From positions 1 to 64,000 of the forward strand of contig JAFMCU010000004.1 in NCBI GenBank assembly GCA_017857595.1: a stretch of DNA of 64,000 nt, written 5' to 3'. A program made the position numbers and the translations under genes. Each line of letters starts with the position of its first letter. Position 1 is the stretch's first letter. The DNA comes from Thermoprotei archaeon. GTDB taxonomy: Archaea; Thermoproteota; Thermoprotei; Gearchaeales; Gearchaeaceae. The notes beneath the pieces are model-generated. The model was given only the letters and a program-made list of their open reading frames with translations. It ran no database searches and had not been told where the DNA came from. Of the stretch, positions 1 to 8,798 are shown piece after piece.

Positions 1-345
1 ACCGTGAGATGGGTTTAGACCGTCGTGAGACAGGTCGGTCTCTACCTATCGGGGGTGTTGGCTATTTGAGGCGAAGATGTTCCCAGTACGAGAGGAACGG
101 AACATCGCCGCCTCTGGCGTACCAGCTGTCCGGTAGGGCAAGCTGGGTAGCTACGCGGTAGGGGCTAAAGGCTGAAAGCATCTAAGCCTGAAGCCCTCGC
201 CGAGACTAAATAGTCATTCTCTTCGGTCGAAAGGCCGAAGAGACGAGAACTCCTGCAAAACACAGGGTTGATAGGGCGGGGGTGTAAGCACCAAGGTCGC
301 AAGACCGAGGTGTTTAGCCCACCGCTACTAATCGTTCGAGGTAAG
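1..345 (+). rRNA. 23S ribosomal RNA, 3' end (partial)
   Basis: The gene enters from the left edge, so only the last part is present. The universally conserved sarcin-ricin loop AGTACGAGAGGAAC is at 85-98, and the following domain VI sequence runs on to about 345. The exact 3' end is estimated. No 5S-like sequence follows: the next gene is on the opposite strand and ends at 384, so the 5S gene is not linked here, as is common in Thermoproteota. Confidence 0.97.
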
Positions 346-383
346 TACGCATTATACCCCCTAAATTCACTATATATGGTCGA

Positions 384-1469
384 CTAATATATGTTAAATA
401 AAGACTTTTTCCTCAAATCTATACTTCTAAATTCTCCTTCTTTGATAAGAATAGGTCCTGCATCAGGAAGTCTTATCCAATAATAACCTTCAGGTACAGG
501 GTTATATTGTTTTACTGGAGGTATTTTTTCGTTGAATGCTAACTTTACGTAAAGCCATGGCATATTACAACCTAGGTTTGAATAAAAATCATTTGTCGTG
601 AAGAATCTTCCTGCATTAATTTCAGTTACACACGGTATTCCATCTTTATTTTTTTTAATATCAACACAGTAGATTCCGTTAGGATTGGTATCAACAGCTT
701 TTATCGCTTTAGTTGCAATTTTATTGATTTCTTCATCATTAACAGTTACCGCTACAGATGGGGTAGATGTTTGACCGCTAGGGGTTATATTTCCAAATAA
801 ATACTCAACTCTTTTTCTAGCTTGTGAAGTGATCAATCTGCCATTTTTCCAAAGACTTTGAAATGCATACTCGTCTCCAGGCAAAAACTCACTTATCATA
901 AAGTCTTCTTCATTCATTCCTTCTTTAAGCTTCCAATAATTTATCCAAAATTTTATATGATCTGCAGAAAAAGCAGGTAGAGAAGCTCTTGAACCTGCCC
1001 CTCTTATAGCTCTTATCCAAACTCTATTATTTTTATCTTTTAATTCATTAAACGCCTTATCTAAATTTACTTCATTAGCCTTATAGCATTTTGCAACGGG
1101 TATGCCTTCCATTTCTAAAACTTTACTAGTATTATACTTATTTTGACACAATTCAATCGTTTTATGAGAAGGCAAAAATATTTTCGCTTTGATTTCATTT
1201 CGGTTTTTAGAGATAGTATATACTTCAATGTCCGGTTGTGCATGTACAAATTCGATGTCTTCTTTTAAAATTACTTCGTTTACCTTATTGATATATTCTT
1301 CATTCGACGCATGAGGTATCAAGTATCTTTTATCTAAATCTGGAAGTTCTAGGTGATATTTGTTGGTATCTGTGCCTACTATAAAAAATTCCTCGGGCGC
1401 ATTTCTTAGAGATTTAATAAAATTGATTCCTGCAGAACCTCCTGCTCCCAACAGTAATAATCTCTTCAT
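384..1469 (-). CDS. ATP-grasp family ligase, substrate unknown
   Basis: A 361-residue protein with an N-terminal Rossmann-like pre-ATP-grasp fold (GAGGSAGINFIKSL at residues 8-21), followed by an ATP-grasp domain of the carbamoyl-phosphate synthase large-chain type (glycine-rich RAIRGAGSRAS near 155; acidic metal-binding stretch YCVDIKKN...CVTEINAGRFF near 270-290). Such proteins join a carboxylate to an amine or thiol through an acyl-phosphate. Nothing in the neighbourhood names the substrate. It lies just downstream of glmS on the same strand and is convergent with the 23S rRNA gene. The family assignment is secure; the reaction is not. Confidence 0.8.
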   Translation of the reverse strand: MKRLLLLGAGGSAGINFIKSLRNAPEEFFIVGTDTNKYHLELPDLDKRYLIPHASNEEYINKVNEVILKEDIEFVHAQPDIEVYTISKNRNEIKAKIFLPSHKTIELCQNKYNTSKVLEMEGIPVAKCYKANEVNLDKAFNELKDKNNRVWIRAIRGAGSRASLPAFSADHIKFWINYWKLKEGMNEEDFMISEFLPGDEYAFQSLWKNGRLITSQARKRVEYLFGNITPSGQTSTPSVAVTVNDEEINKIATKAIKAVDTNPNGIYCVDIKKNKDGIPCVTEINAGRFFTTNDFYSNLGCNMPWLYVKLAFNEKIPPVKQYNPVPEGYYWIRLPDAGPILIKEGEFRSIDLRKKSLFNIY

Positions 1470-1527
1470 GAGTAATAAATTAGAATGTGCATTAATTAAA
1501 ATAAATACAAATAGTTTTTAGAAAAGT

Positions 1528-3333
1528 TCAACTAACTGTAACAGATTTAGCTAAATTTCTAGGCTTATCAGGGTCTATATCTTTATAGGTTGCAGTATAA
1601 TAAGCGAGTAGTTGAAGTGGTAAAACGTATATCAATGGTGTAAATAATATATTAACGTTTGGTAACGATATTAAATAATCGCTTATTTCTTTAAGTTCGT
1701 TATCTTCTTCGCTTCCTAAAATAATAATGTCTTTTAGATGCTGTACGTAATCAATCAAAATTTTTCTATTAGCGTCTGGAGCTATGATTGCGACTACTGC
1801 TATATTTTTTTCTTCATTTATAGCATCGATATCTTTCTTTGTTACATTTAAAGAAGTTGAAGGTATATAGGATATTTCTAGCAGTTTTAATCTTCCTTCG
1901 AGTGCAGTAGCATAATTAACACCTTTTCCTATGAAAAATACATGCTGTTTATTGCTTATCATTTTAGCAATTTTTTTAACATTGTCTTTTTGTCTGTCTA
2001 ATGTTGTTGCCATAATCTTCGGTATTGTTTCTATTTCTTGTTTCAATTTATCTATTTCATCTTGAGAAAGTTTTCCTCTTTTTTTACCAAGATTAAATGC
2101 TAACATTAAGTGAACCATTAATTGACTTGTGTATGTTTTTGTAGCAGCAACACCAATTTCAGGACCAGATTGCTGTAATATATATGCCCTGGCCAATCTA
2201 GTCAACGTAGAATAAGCGATATTTGTTATAGCAAGAATAGTTGAAGCTTTCATTCTTGCATATTCAACAGCTTGAATTACATCCATTGTTTCACCAGATT
2301 GTGAAACAAATAATATTGATGTATTAATATCAATAGAGTTACCAAATTGATCTATAAACTCAGACGCTATAGAAGGGTAAGTGGCCAAATTAGCTAAATT
2401 AGAATAATAATATGAACCAGCAATGCAAGAGTTATAAGAAGTACCTGAGGCCACTAGAAAAACCTTATTAGATTTGTCCATATATTCGCTAATTAAATCT
2501 AAGTATGGTTTTTGAATGTTTGAAGTCCATGAAATAGATATAGGTTGTTCCATTATTTCTTTTAACATAAAATGATCATATCCGGCTTTACTAGCGATAT
2601 CAAAATTCCAATCGTAAACTTTGCTTTTTCTTTTAATATAATTATCAGTATTAAAATCATATATTAAATATGAAGATTTTGTAATTATCGCTCCTTCATT
2701 ATCATTCAATGCTATAATTTCTTTTGTCCTATCAATAAATGCTACTGCATCTGAAGCGACGAAGTTCTCATTTTTACCAATTCCTAAAAGAAGTGGGCTA
2801 TCCTTTTTAGCAACAAATATTTTTTCATCATCTAATGAAGATATTATCGCTATTGCATAACTTCCTTCTAGTCTTTTTATTGACATAATACAGGATTTAA
2901 TAAAATCATGAGTTTGCATATAGTTTTCCTCAACTAAGTGAGCAACGACCTCCGTATCTGTCTTGGATATAAAGTTATGCCCTGTTTGTTCTAGTTCTTT
3001 TTTTAAAGCAAAAAAATTATCAATTATTCCATTATGAACAACAGCAATCGTTCCCTTACAATCTAATATAGGATGAGCATTAGCTTTGGATGGGGCGCCG
3101 TGTGTAGCCCATCTCGTATGAGCTATCCCTATATTACCTGGCAAATCGTCTAATTTTAATCGTTGATGAATTTCATCAATTTTCCCTTTATCTTTTTTTA
3201 AAAATAGTTTTTTTTCAAAGATAGTTGCTATTCCCGCTGAATCATAGCCGCCATATTCTAATCTTTTCAACCCTATTAGAAGAATAGGGGCTATATTTCC
3301 TTTTTCTATGACACCTCCAAAAATTCTACACAT
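1528..3333 (-). CDS. glmS: Glutamine-fructose-6-phosphate aminotransferase (isomerizing)
   Basis: 601 residues, the full family length. The protein begins MCRIFGG, so Cys2 becomes the N-terminal nucleophile of the glutamine amidotransferase domain after Met removal. The HTRWATHGAPS motif follows near residue 75. Two SIS sugar-isomerase domains cover the C-terminal half (VASGTSYNSC and FVSQSGETMD are clear), and the end PRNLAKSVTVS is the classic GlmS terminus. It makes glucosamine-6-phosphate from fructose-6-phosphate and glutamine, the entry to UDP-GlcNAc used for glycoprotein and surface polysaccharide. It follows the ATP-grasp gene's orientation and is preceded by tRNA-Leu. Confidence 0.96.
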   Translation of the reverse strand: MCRIFGGVIEKGNIAPILLIGLKRLEYGGYDSAGIATIFEKKLFLKKDKGKIDEIHQRLKLDDLPGNIGIAHTRWATHGAPSKANAHPILDCKGTIAVVHNGIIDNFFALKKELEQTGHNFISKTDTEVVAHLVEENYMQTHDFIKSCIMSIKRLEGSYAIAIISSLDDEKIFVAKKDSPLLLGIGKNENFVASDAVAFIDRTKEIIALNDNEGAIITKSSYLIYDFNTDNYIKRKSKVYDWNFDIASKAGYDHFMLKEIMEQPISISWTSNIQKPYLDLISEYMDKSNKVFLVASGTSYNSCIAGSYYYSNLANLATYPSIASEFIDQFGNSIDINTSILFVSQSGETMDVIQAVEYARMKASTILAITNIAYSTLTRLARAYILQQSGPEIGVAATKTYTSQLMVHLMLAFNLGKKRGKLSQDEIDKLKQEIETIPKIMATTLDRQKDNVKKIAKMISNKQHVFFIGKGVNYATALEGRLKLLEISYIPSTSLNVTKKDIDAINEEKNIAVVAIIAPDANRKILIDYVQHLKDIIILGSEEDNELKEISDYLISLPNVNILFTPLIYVLPLQLLAYYTATYKDIDPDKPRNLAKSVTVS

Positions 3334-3368
3334 TACTATTATCTAATTTTATCCAAATTATTAAAAGA

Positions 3369-3470
3369 TGCAGGGGGTGGGATTTGAACCCACGAAGGCC
3401 TACGCCATAGGGTCTCTTATTATGCATAATCCTAAGCCCTACCCCTTTAACCAAGCTAGGGAACCCCTGC
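3369..3470 (-). tRNA. tRNA-Leu (anticodon UAG), intron-containing
   Basis: A class II tRNA with acceptor GCAGGGG/CCCCTGC, a long variable arm and T arm GTGGG-TTCAAAT-CCCAC. The anticodon stem TAGGG/CCCTA encloses a 24-nt segment. Removing 17 nt after position 37 leaves loop CTTAGGA with anticodon TAG. CCA is not encoded. The acceptor stem is identical to that of tRNA-Leu(CAA) at 54779-54864. Confidence 0.93.
3414..3430 (-). other. 17-nt tRNA intron at position 37/38
   Basis: The intron predicted in tRNA-Leu(UAG) is ATTATGCATAATAAGAG. A relaxed-to-canonical bulge-helix-bulge can be drawn: 4-bp helix CTTA/TAAG flanked by 3-nt bulges GGA and AGA, each cut after the second base. This removes exactly these 17 nt and restores a 7-nt anticodon loop. 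It is the substrate type of the archaeal splicing endonuclease. Confidence 0.85.
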
Positions 3471-3507
3471 ACTAATTTTTTATATATTACAAAATATGTT
3501 AAAATTT

Positions 3508-3909
3508 TTAACTTTCTTCAGTGAAATGCTGACCGATAAAAGAATATATGCCTAATTTTAAAGTTTTTAAAGGCAACAACGCACATTTAATTCTAGTTGG
3601 ACCTAATTTAGGATTACCCAATTCTTTTAGTAAATTATCTTTGTTCATCTGTTTAATTTCATCAATTGTTTTTCCTTTCACTATTTCACTTAAAATGGAA
3701 GCCGATGCTTGACTTATCGCACATCCTTTCCCTTCAAACTTTATATCGATTATTGTATTTTTATTCGCATCTAATTTTATAGTATATTCAATTTCGTCTC
3801 CGCATAATGGATTAGAATCTCTTACTTTTATATCAGCATTTTCGATTTGACCTTTATTACGTGGATATCTATAATGATCAAGTATAATTTCGTAATATAT
3901 GTCACTCAT
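3508..3909 (-). CDS. Fe-S cluster assembly scaffold, SufU/IscU family
   Basis: 133 residues. The three invariant cysteines of the IscU/SufU fold are visible: C36 in NPLCGDE, C63 in GKGCAISQASASILSE and C109 in RIKCALLPLKTL. These ligate the nascent cluster or accept persulfide sulfur. It is the last gene of the minus-strand run sufC-sufB-sufD-Rieske-this gene, 33 nt after the Rieske gene. No cysteine desulfurase (SufS/IscS) is present in the operon, so the sulfur donor must come from elsewhere. Confidence 0.93.
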   Translation of the reverse strand: MSDIYYEIILDHYRYPRNKGQIENADIKVRDSNPLCGDEIEYTIKLDANKNTIIDIKFEGKGCAISQASASILSEIVKGKTIDEIKQMNKDNLLKELGNPKLGPTRIKCALLPLKTLKLGIYSFIGQHFTEES

Positions 3910-3942
3910 TATTGAAATATATCACAAATTTCTAATAAAATT

Positions 3943-4254
3943 TCATTTATCAATTTCAATATAGACTTCGGAATCTTTCACTAAACTATTATATTTCTTT
4001 AAAGGCTTTTCAGCTGGTGGATTCATGACTTCACCAGTATATACGTTGAATTGAGATAAGTGTAAAGGGCAAATAATAACATCTTCCAATAAGAAACCAT
4101 TAGCCAAATCTGCATCTTCATGTGTACAGTATCCATCAAAAACATATACTTTATTATCTTTTAATATAGCTATAAGATGTAAATTTTCTATATCAATCGA
4201 TTTAATTTTTCCTTCTTCTAAATCTTTAATATTACATAATTTAATCAATTTCAT
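3943..4254 (-). CDS. Rieske-type [2Fe-2S] ferredoxin
   Basis: 103 residues, a stand-alone Rieske domain. Both cluster boxes are intact: C43-T-H45 and C62-P-L-H65, giving two Cys and two His ligands. There is no transmembrane helix, so it is a soluble electron carrier of the NirD/dioxygenase-ferredoxin type. Its start codon overlaps the sufD stop by 4 nt (ATGA), implying translational coupling. Position inside the suf operon suggests that it supplies electrons to, or is a client of, Fe-S assembly; that role is inferred from context only. Confidence 0.92.
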   Translation of the reverse strand: MKLIKLCNIKDLEEGKIKSIDIENLHLIAILKDNKVYVFDGYCTHEDADLANGFLLEDVIICPLHLSQFNVYTGEVMNPPAEKPLKKYNSLVKDSEVYIEIDK

Positions 4255-5654
4255 TTTCTATATTTATAATGAGTTTGGAATAATTTTTCAGGGGTAATTA
4301 CAATTGCTTCTTTTAATTCATGGGTCAATACAAATTTATTTTCTATAGGTATTTTTATATTATCTAGTTTGCTTTCTATTACCTCCATAAACTTTGTTTT
4401 TACATCTTCTATAGGAATTTGATCGATTAATTGTTGAAAGAAACTAACAGTTAATAATTTTTTGGACTCTTGTTCCGACAATCCCCTACTCATTAAATAA
4501 AATATTTGTTCCTCATCTATCTGCGCAACAGATGCTGAATGAGTAGCACGAACCTCGTTGTTAGCAATTTCCAATCCTGGGATGGAATCTGCTCTAGCGC
4601 CTTTATTTAATATCATCGCATGTTCTGCTAGGTAAGCATCTGAATTTTTTGCATTCTCATATATTTTAATCATTCCTTTAAATAAGGCTCTTGATTCACC
4701 TTTTAAAGCACCTCTCGTTAATGATACACTCTTTGTATATGTTGCAATATGTGATAAATATGCAGTTAGGTCGAATCTTTGCTTTTTCTCTCCAAGTATT
4801 ATTTCTATGTTATTAGATGTCGAACCTTGGCTATGCATTCTATTATCTGTTTTAACTCGTGTTACCAATCCTCCAAAAAAGCCAGAATACCAAGCTATGC
4901 TAGCATCTTTTTCGCATATACATCTTCTAAATATTATACCATTCACATTTTCTTCATAACCATTTATATACACATATTCTAGCTTAGCGTTTTCTCTTAG
5001 AATCACATTTAAGTTTTTACTCATTAGTGATTGTGAATTTAAATTTCCAAATGAATAATCTTCTTCAATAATCGCTAAATTTGCATCAGCACCTACGATT
5101 ATAAAGTTTTGATTGAATGAGAGAATATTTTCTTTAGTTACTACATTTATTATTCTTAAAGGAACCTTTAGCTGCATCCCGGCAGGTATGTACATATAGA
5201 AACCTTCATGAAACAATGCATTATTAAGCGCTGCAAATTTATCATCGTCATTTTCTATCTGTCTTATCTTTAATAATTCTTTAATTCTTTCTTCTTTACC
5301 CAAGAAATTTTTAATGCTCTCGATTGACAAGCCCTCTTTATTTAATAGGTCGGGTATATTTATACTATATAATCGACCATCTAAAAAGAATATATAAGGC
5401 ACATAATTTAAACGTTTTAAAAAATCTTCGACTACAGATGGTAAAGTTTTATCCATTGTAAAATCTAGCTTAGCATTTTTTAGATCCATTCCGCTTATAT
5501 CGTAGTGCTTTACATATAGTGGGGATGTTTCGAATGGTAGTTTTTTAAACTTCTCAAATGCTAATAATCTATAATTTGTAAACCACTTAGGCTCATTTGA
5601 AATATATGCCAATTCTTTAATGCTCTCCTCGGAAATCTCTACTATATTGTTCAT
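4251..5654 (-). CDS. sufD: Fe-S cluster assembly protein SufD
   Basis: 467 residues, SufB/SufD superfamily with the long beta-helix core. The C-terminal signature [23 protein letters not shown] (given here in part: THSASV, then [11 protein letters not shown]) near residue 385-405 is diagnostic. It is more divergent than the SufB upstream, as expected for the non-catalytic SufD partner in the SufBC2D scaffold complex. It lies 22 nt downstream of sufB and overlaps the Rieske gene by 4 nt. Confidence 0.93.
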   Translation of the reverse strand: MNNIVEISEESIKELAYISNEPKWFTNYRLLAFEKFKKLPFETSPLYVKHYDISGMDLKNAKLDFTMDKTLPSVVEDFLKRLNYVPYIFFLDGRLYSINIPDLLNKEGLSIESIKNFLGKEERIKELLKIRQIENDDDKFAALNNALFHEGFYMYIPAGMQLKVPLRIINVVTKENILSFNQNFIIVGADANLAIIEEDYSFGNLNSQSLMSKNLNVILRENAKLEYVYINGYEENVNGIIFRRCICEKDASIAWYSGFFGGLVTRVKTDNRMHSQGSTSNNIEIILGEKKQRFDLTAYLSHIATYTKSVSLTRGALKGESRALFKGMIKIYENAKNSDAYLAEHAMILNKGARADSIPGLEIANNEVRATHSASVAQIDEEQIFYLMSRGLSEQESKKLLTVSFFQQLIDQIPIEDVKTKFMEVIESKLDNIKIPIENKFVLTHELKEAIVITPEKLFQTHYKYRK

Positions 5655-5676
5655 GGAAAAAATTAAAAATAATTTT

Positions 5677-7080
5677 TTAACCTACAGCGCCAGTCATTTC
5701 TAGCCTTAAAAGTCTATTCATTTCGACAGCATATTCCATTGGTAATTCTTTAATGAACGGTTCGAAAAATCCTAAAACTATCATATTTAAAGCTTCGTTT
5801 TCAGGAATGCCTCTTGACATTAAATAAAATATTTGGTCTTCGCTTATTTTACCAACTGTAGCTTCGTGTGTCACTGTAGCATCATCTTCTAGTATCTCTA
5901 CATATGGATAAGTATCAGTTTTTGATTTTTCATCAATTAATAGCGCATCGCATCTTACAGTAGCTTTAACTCCTTTAGCGCCTTTAGCAACATGTAACAA
6001 TCCTCTATAAGAAGTTCTACCACCGTCTTTAGATACAGACTTAGAAGTTATTCTAGAGGATGTATAAGGAGCTAAATGGAATATTTTACCACCCGTGTCT
6101 TGGTGCTGACCTTTACCAGCAAAAGCTACAGAAAGTATTTCGCCTCTCGCATGTTTTCCTAATAAATATATAGATGGATATTTCATTGTTACTTTGCTAC
6201 CAATATTAGCATCAACCCATTCAACTGTTGCTTCTTCATAAGCGTGAGCTCTTTTTGTTACAAGATTATATACATCTACAGACCAATTTTGTATTGTTGT
6301 ATATCTTACCTTTGCTCCTTTCTTTGCTATAATCTCTACTACCGCTGAATGGAGCGAATCAGTTGCATATATAGGTGCTGTGCAACCTTCTATGTAGTGA
6401 ACTTCACTATATGGTTCTGCGATTATAAGAGTCCTTTCAAATTGTCCAATATTTTGTGCATTAATTCTAAAATAAGCTTGAAGAGGCAAATCCACTTTTA
6501 CACCTTCTGGTACGTATATAAAAGATCCTCCACTCCATACTGCGGTATTCAACGCTGCAAATTTATTATCATTATGTGGCACAACCGTGCCAAAATATTT
6601 TTTTACGATTTCGGGGTATTCTCTTACCGCTGTATCAGTATCTACGAAAATAACTCCTTTACTTTCTAACTCTTTCCTTATATTATGATAAACAACTTCA
6701 GATTCATATTGAGCACCAACACCAGCTAAAAACTTTCTCTCCGCTTCAGGTATTCCCAATAATTCGAATGTCCTTTTTATATATTCAGGAACTTCTTCCC
6801 AACTCTTTCCTTTTTTGTCTGTTGGTCTTGCAAAATAATGAAATTCATTAAAGTCTATCTTTGTCAGGTCTGCTCCCCACATAGGTAATGGTCTTTCAAT
6901 AAAGTGCTTATAAGCCTTAACTCTTAAATCTTCCATCCATCCAGGCTCATTCTTAATTCTCGATATTTCTCTTACAATTTCTTCATTTATACCTTTGGGA
7001 AATTTTATACTATAAATTACATCGTCTCTAAAATTATATTTACTATAGTCAAAACTAATATCTACATTGGGCTTAGACAT
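5677..7080 (-). CDS. sufB: Fe-S cluster assembly protein SufB
   Basis: 467 residues with strong family conservation: the KFAALN motif, [18 protein letters not shown] near 380 and [21 protein letters not shown] near 408. SufB forms the scaffold of the SufBCD complex with SufD and the ATPase SufC. At the position where E. coli SufB has the C-terminal Cys (in NGFC), this protein reads LGFF; a Cys in RCDALL is retained. A palindrome of the suf/PDO type sits 33-54 nt upstream of the start, so sufB may also have its own promoter or operator. Confidence 0.96.
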   Translation of the reverse strand: MSKPNVDISFDYSKYNFRDDVIYSIKFPKGINEEIVREISRIKNEPGWMEDLRVKAYKHFIERPLPMWGADLTKIDFNEFHYFARPTDKKGKSWEEVPEYIKRTFELLGIPEAERKFLAGVGAQYESEVVYHNIRKELESKGVIFVDTDTAVREYPEIVKKYFGTVVPHNDNKFAALNTAVWSGGSFIYVPEGVKVDLPLQAYFRINAQNIGQFERTLIIAEPYSEVHYIEGCTAPIYATDSLHSAVVEIIAKKGAKVRYTTIQNWSVDVYNLVTKRAHAYEEATVEWVDANIGSKVTMKYPSIYLLGKHARGEILSVAFAGKGQHQDTGGKIFHLAPYTSSRITSKSVSKDGGRTSYRGLLHVAKGAKGVKATVRCDALLIDEKSKTDTYPYVEILEDDATVTHEATVGKISEDQIFYLMSRGIPENEALNMIVLGFFEPFIKELPMEYAVEMNRLLRLEMTGAVG

Positions 7081-7112
7081 GCTATTTAATTTCTATAATC
7101 GGTAACATTAAT

Positions 7113-7134
7113 AAATATAACCCTTGTTATATTT
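7113..7134. promoter_or_regulatory. Palindrome upstream of sufB (9-bp arms)
   Basis: AAATATAAC-CCTT-GTTATATTT is a perfect inverted repeat with 9-bp arms. It overlaps the sufC stop codon and lies upstream of sufB. The same core recurs at 7946-7972 and 13655-13692 with longer arms. It is probably a regulator binding site; the AT-rich arms could also serve as TATA elements. Confidence 0.65.
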
Positions 7135-7915
7135 GTTGAAAATCTTTTTCTTTCAACCAGTTATATCCTTTTTCTTCCAATTTGTCAGCTAATTCTGGGC
7201 CCCCAGAATCGATAATTTGACCATCTACAAGTACATGAACATAATCAGGTCTTATAAATTTCAGTATACGATTATAATGAGTTATAAGAATGAGCCCAAT
7301 TTTCTTATTTGCTATTTGCAATATACCATTAGAAACTATCTTAATCCCATCAATATCCAATCCTGAATCAGTTTCATCTAATATAGCAAATTTGGGTTTT
7401 ATCATTGCCATTTGCACAATTTCTGTTCTTTTTTTCTCTCCTCCTGAAAATCCTTCATTTACATATCTATTTACAAAACTTTCATTCAAACCTAACAATT
7501 TTAGATTCTCTATTAATTCTTGCCTTATTTTTAAAACAGGTAACGCCTCTTTCACTTGAATATTTTGTCCAGCTTCTTGTGGATTCTTAAGAGCAATAAG
7601 TGAAGCTCTAATTAAAGAAAACAAAGTTACACCTGGTAAGCTGATAGGATATTGGAGTGATAAAAAAAGTCCTCTTTGCGCTCTTTTATCAGGTGTTAGT
7701 CCTAATATACTTTCACCGTTGATTTTTATATCACCTTTGGTTATCTTATATTTAGGATGACCCATTATAGCTAATGATAGAGAACTTTTTCCTGACCCGT
7801 TAGGACCCATAATTGCATGTATTTCTCCTGTTTTGATTTCTAAGTTTATATTTCTTAATATTTCTTTTCCTTCAACTTCTACATGAAGATTTTCAATTGT
7901 AAGTACGTCTATCAT
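7127..7915 (-). CDS. sufC: Fe-S cluster assembly ATPase SufC
   Basis: 262-residue ABC-type ATPase. Walker A is GPNGSGKSS (residues 37-45), the signature is SGGEKKR, and Walker B is ILDETDSGLDIDG, the SufC form of the motif. It drives conformational change in the SufB-SufD scaffold during cluster assembly. It is the first gene of the minus-strand suf operon and is divergent from the PDO gene at 8005; the 89-nt gap between them holds a 27-bp perfect palindrome. Confidence 0.97.
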   Translation of the reverse strand: MIDVLTIENLHVEVEGKEILRNINLEIKTGEIHAIMGPNGSGKSSLSLAIMGHPKYKITKGDIKINGESILGLTPDKRAQRGLFLSLQYPISLPGVTLFSLIRASLIALKNPQEAGQNIQVKEALPVLKIRQELIENLKLLGLNESFVNRYVNEGFSGGEKKRTEIVQMAMIKPKFAILDETDSGLDIDGIKIVSNGILQIANKKIGLILITHYNRILKFIRPDYVHVLVDGQIIDSGGPELADKLEEKGYNWLKEKDFQQI

Positions 7916-7945
7916 TTTACTTAAATAATACGCTACTAAGCAGAA

Positions 7946-7972
7946 TATAAATATAACTATGTTATATTTATA
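7946..7972. promoter_or_regulatory. Palindrome between sufC and PDO (12-bp arms)
   Basis: TATAAATATAAC-TAT-GTTATATTTATA is a perfect 27-bp inverted repeat in the divergent promoter region. It ends 31 nt upstream of the sufC start, where its TTTATATT arm can act as the TATA box, and 33 nt upstream of the PDO start. A dimeric regulator bound here could control both genes. The core is shared with 7113-7134 and 13655-13692. Confidence 0.72.
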
Positions 7973-8004
7973 AAAATTAATATTGGATAATTAATCTAAA
8001 ATTT

Positions 8005-8676
8005 ATGTCTCATCTTTTTAAAGAAAAGGATAAAGCATATATTCGTGAAAAATTCAATAAAGAACTAAAAGGAGAAGTTAGAATAATAAATTTCACTCAA
8101 GAATTTGAATGTGAACAGTGTTGGTTGACAAGAGAAATTTTGGAGATATTAACAACCCTTAGTGATAAAATTAAACTTAATGTTTTTGATTTTACAAAAG
8201 ATTTTGAACAAGCAAAGATTTGGAATATTAACAAAATACCTGCTACATTGATTTTTGGGATGAAAGAGTATAAAGTTCGTTACTTTGGAACCCCATTGGG
8301 ATATGAATTCGCAGCTCTTCTTGAAGATATAATTGATGTATCTAAAGGCGAAACTAGATTAAGTAATGTTACAAAAGAAAAGCTAAAATCCATAAACAAA
8401 CCTGTTCATATACAAGTATTTGTTACACCTACATGTCCCTATTGTCCTAGAGCTGTTCGAATAGCGCATCAAATGGCAATAGAAAATCCAAACATAACTG
8501 CCGATATGATAGAGATTGAAGAATTTCCTCATTTAGCAAATAAATATCAAGTGATGGCTGTACCAAAAGTTGTCATTAATGAATCCATAACTTTTGAAGG
8601 AGCTTTGCCAGAACCTTATTTTTTGGAATATGTGATGTATGCAGCGAATAACGAGAAATTCATAAGTAACGATTAA
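8005..8676 (+). CDS. Protein disulfide oxidoreductase (PDO), two glutaredoxin-like domains
   Basis: 223 residues with tandem thioredoxin folds, each with a redox pair: C36-E-Q-C39 in the N-terminal unit and C144-P-Y-C147 in the C-terminal unit (TPTCPYCPRA), plus cis-proline sites KIPAT and AVPKV. This is the intracellular disulfide-forming enzyme typical of hyperthermophilic archaea. It is divergent from sufC across a shared palindrome, suggesting that disulfide redox and Fe-S assembly are controlled together. The role is well known for the family; the co-regulation is inferred. Confidence 0.94.
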   Translation: MSHLFKEKDKAYIREKFNKELKGEVRIINFTQEFECEQCWLTREILEILTTLSDKIKLNVFDFTKDFEQAKIWNINKIPATLIFGMKEYKVRYFGTPLGYEFAALLEDIIDVSKGETRLSNVTKEKLKSINKPVHIQVFVTPTCPYCPRAVRIAHQMAIENPNITADMIEIEEFPHLANKYQVMAVPKVVINESITFEGALPEPYFLEYVMYAANNEKFISND

Positions 8677-8684
8677 ACTGAAAT

Positions 8685-8758
8685 AGCCCCGGGCGGGATT
8701 TGAACCCGCGATCTGCTGCTTACGAGGCAGCCGCTATAGCCAACTAAGCCACCGGGGC
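8685..8758 (-). tRNA. tRNA-Thr (anticodon CGU)
   Basis: Acceptor GCCCCGG/CCGGGGC, anticodon stem GCTGC/GCAGC with loop CTCGTAA (anticodon CGT), T arm GCGGG-TTCAAAT-CCCGC. The discriminator is U73, as usual for archaeal tRNA-Thr. No intron, and CCA is not encoded. Confidence 0.95.
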
Positions 8759-8798
8759 CTTAATATATAAATTAAGTAAAACTTGTTAAAATATAAGT

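Noticed and set aside
1-383. A 5S rRNA gene following 23S
   Set aside because: Only about 38 nt separate the 23S end from the convergent ATP-grasp stop, and no 5S-like sequence was seen elsewhere.
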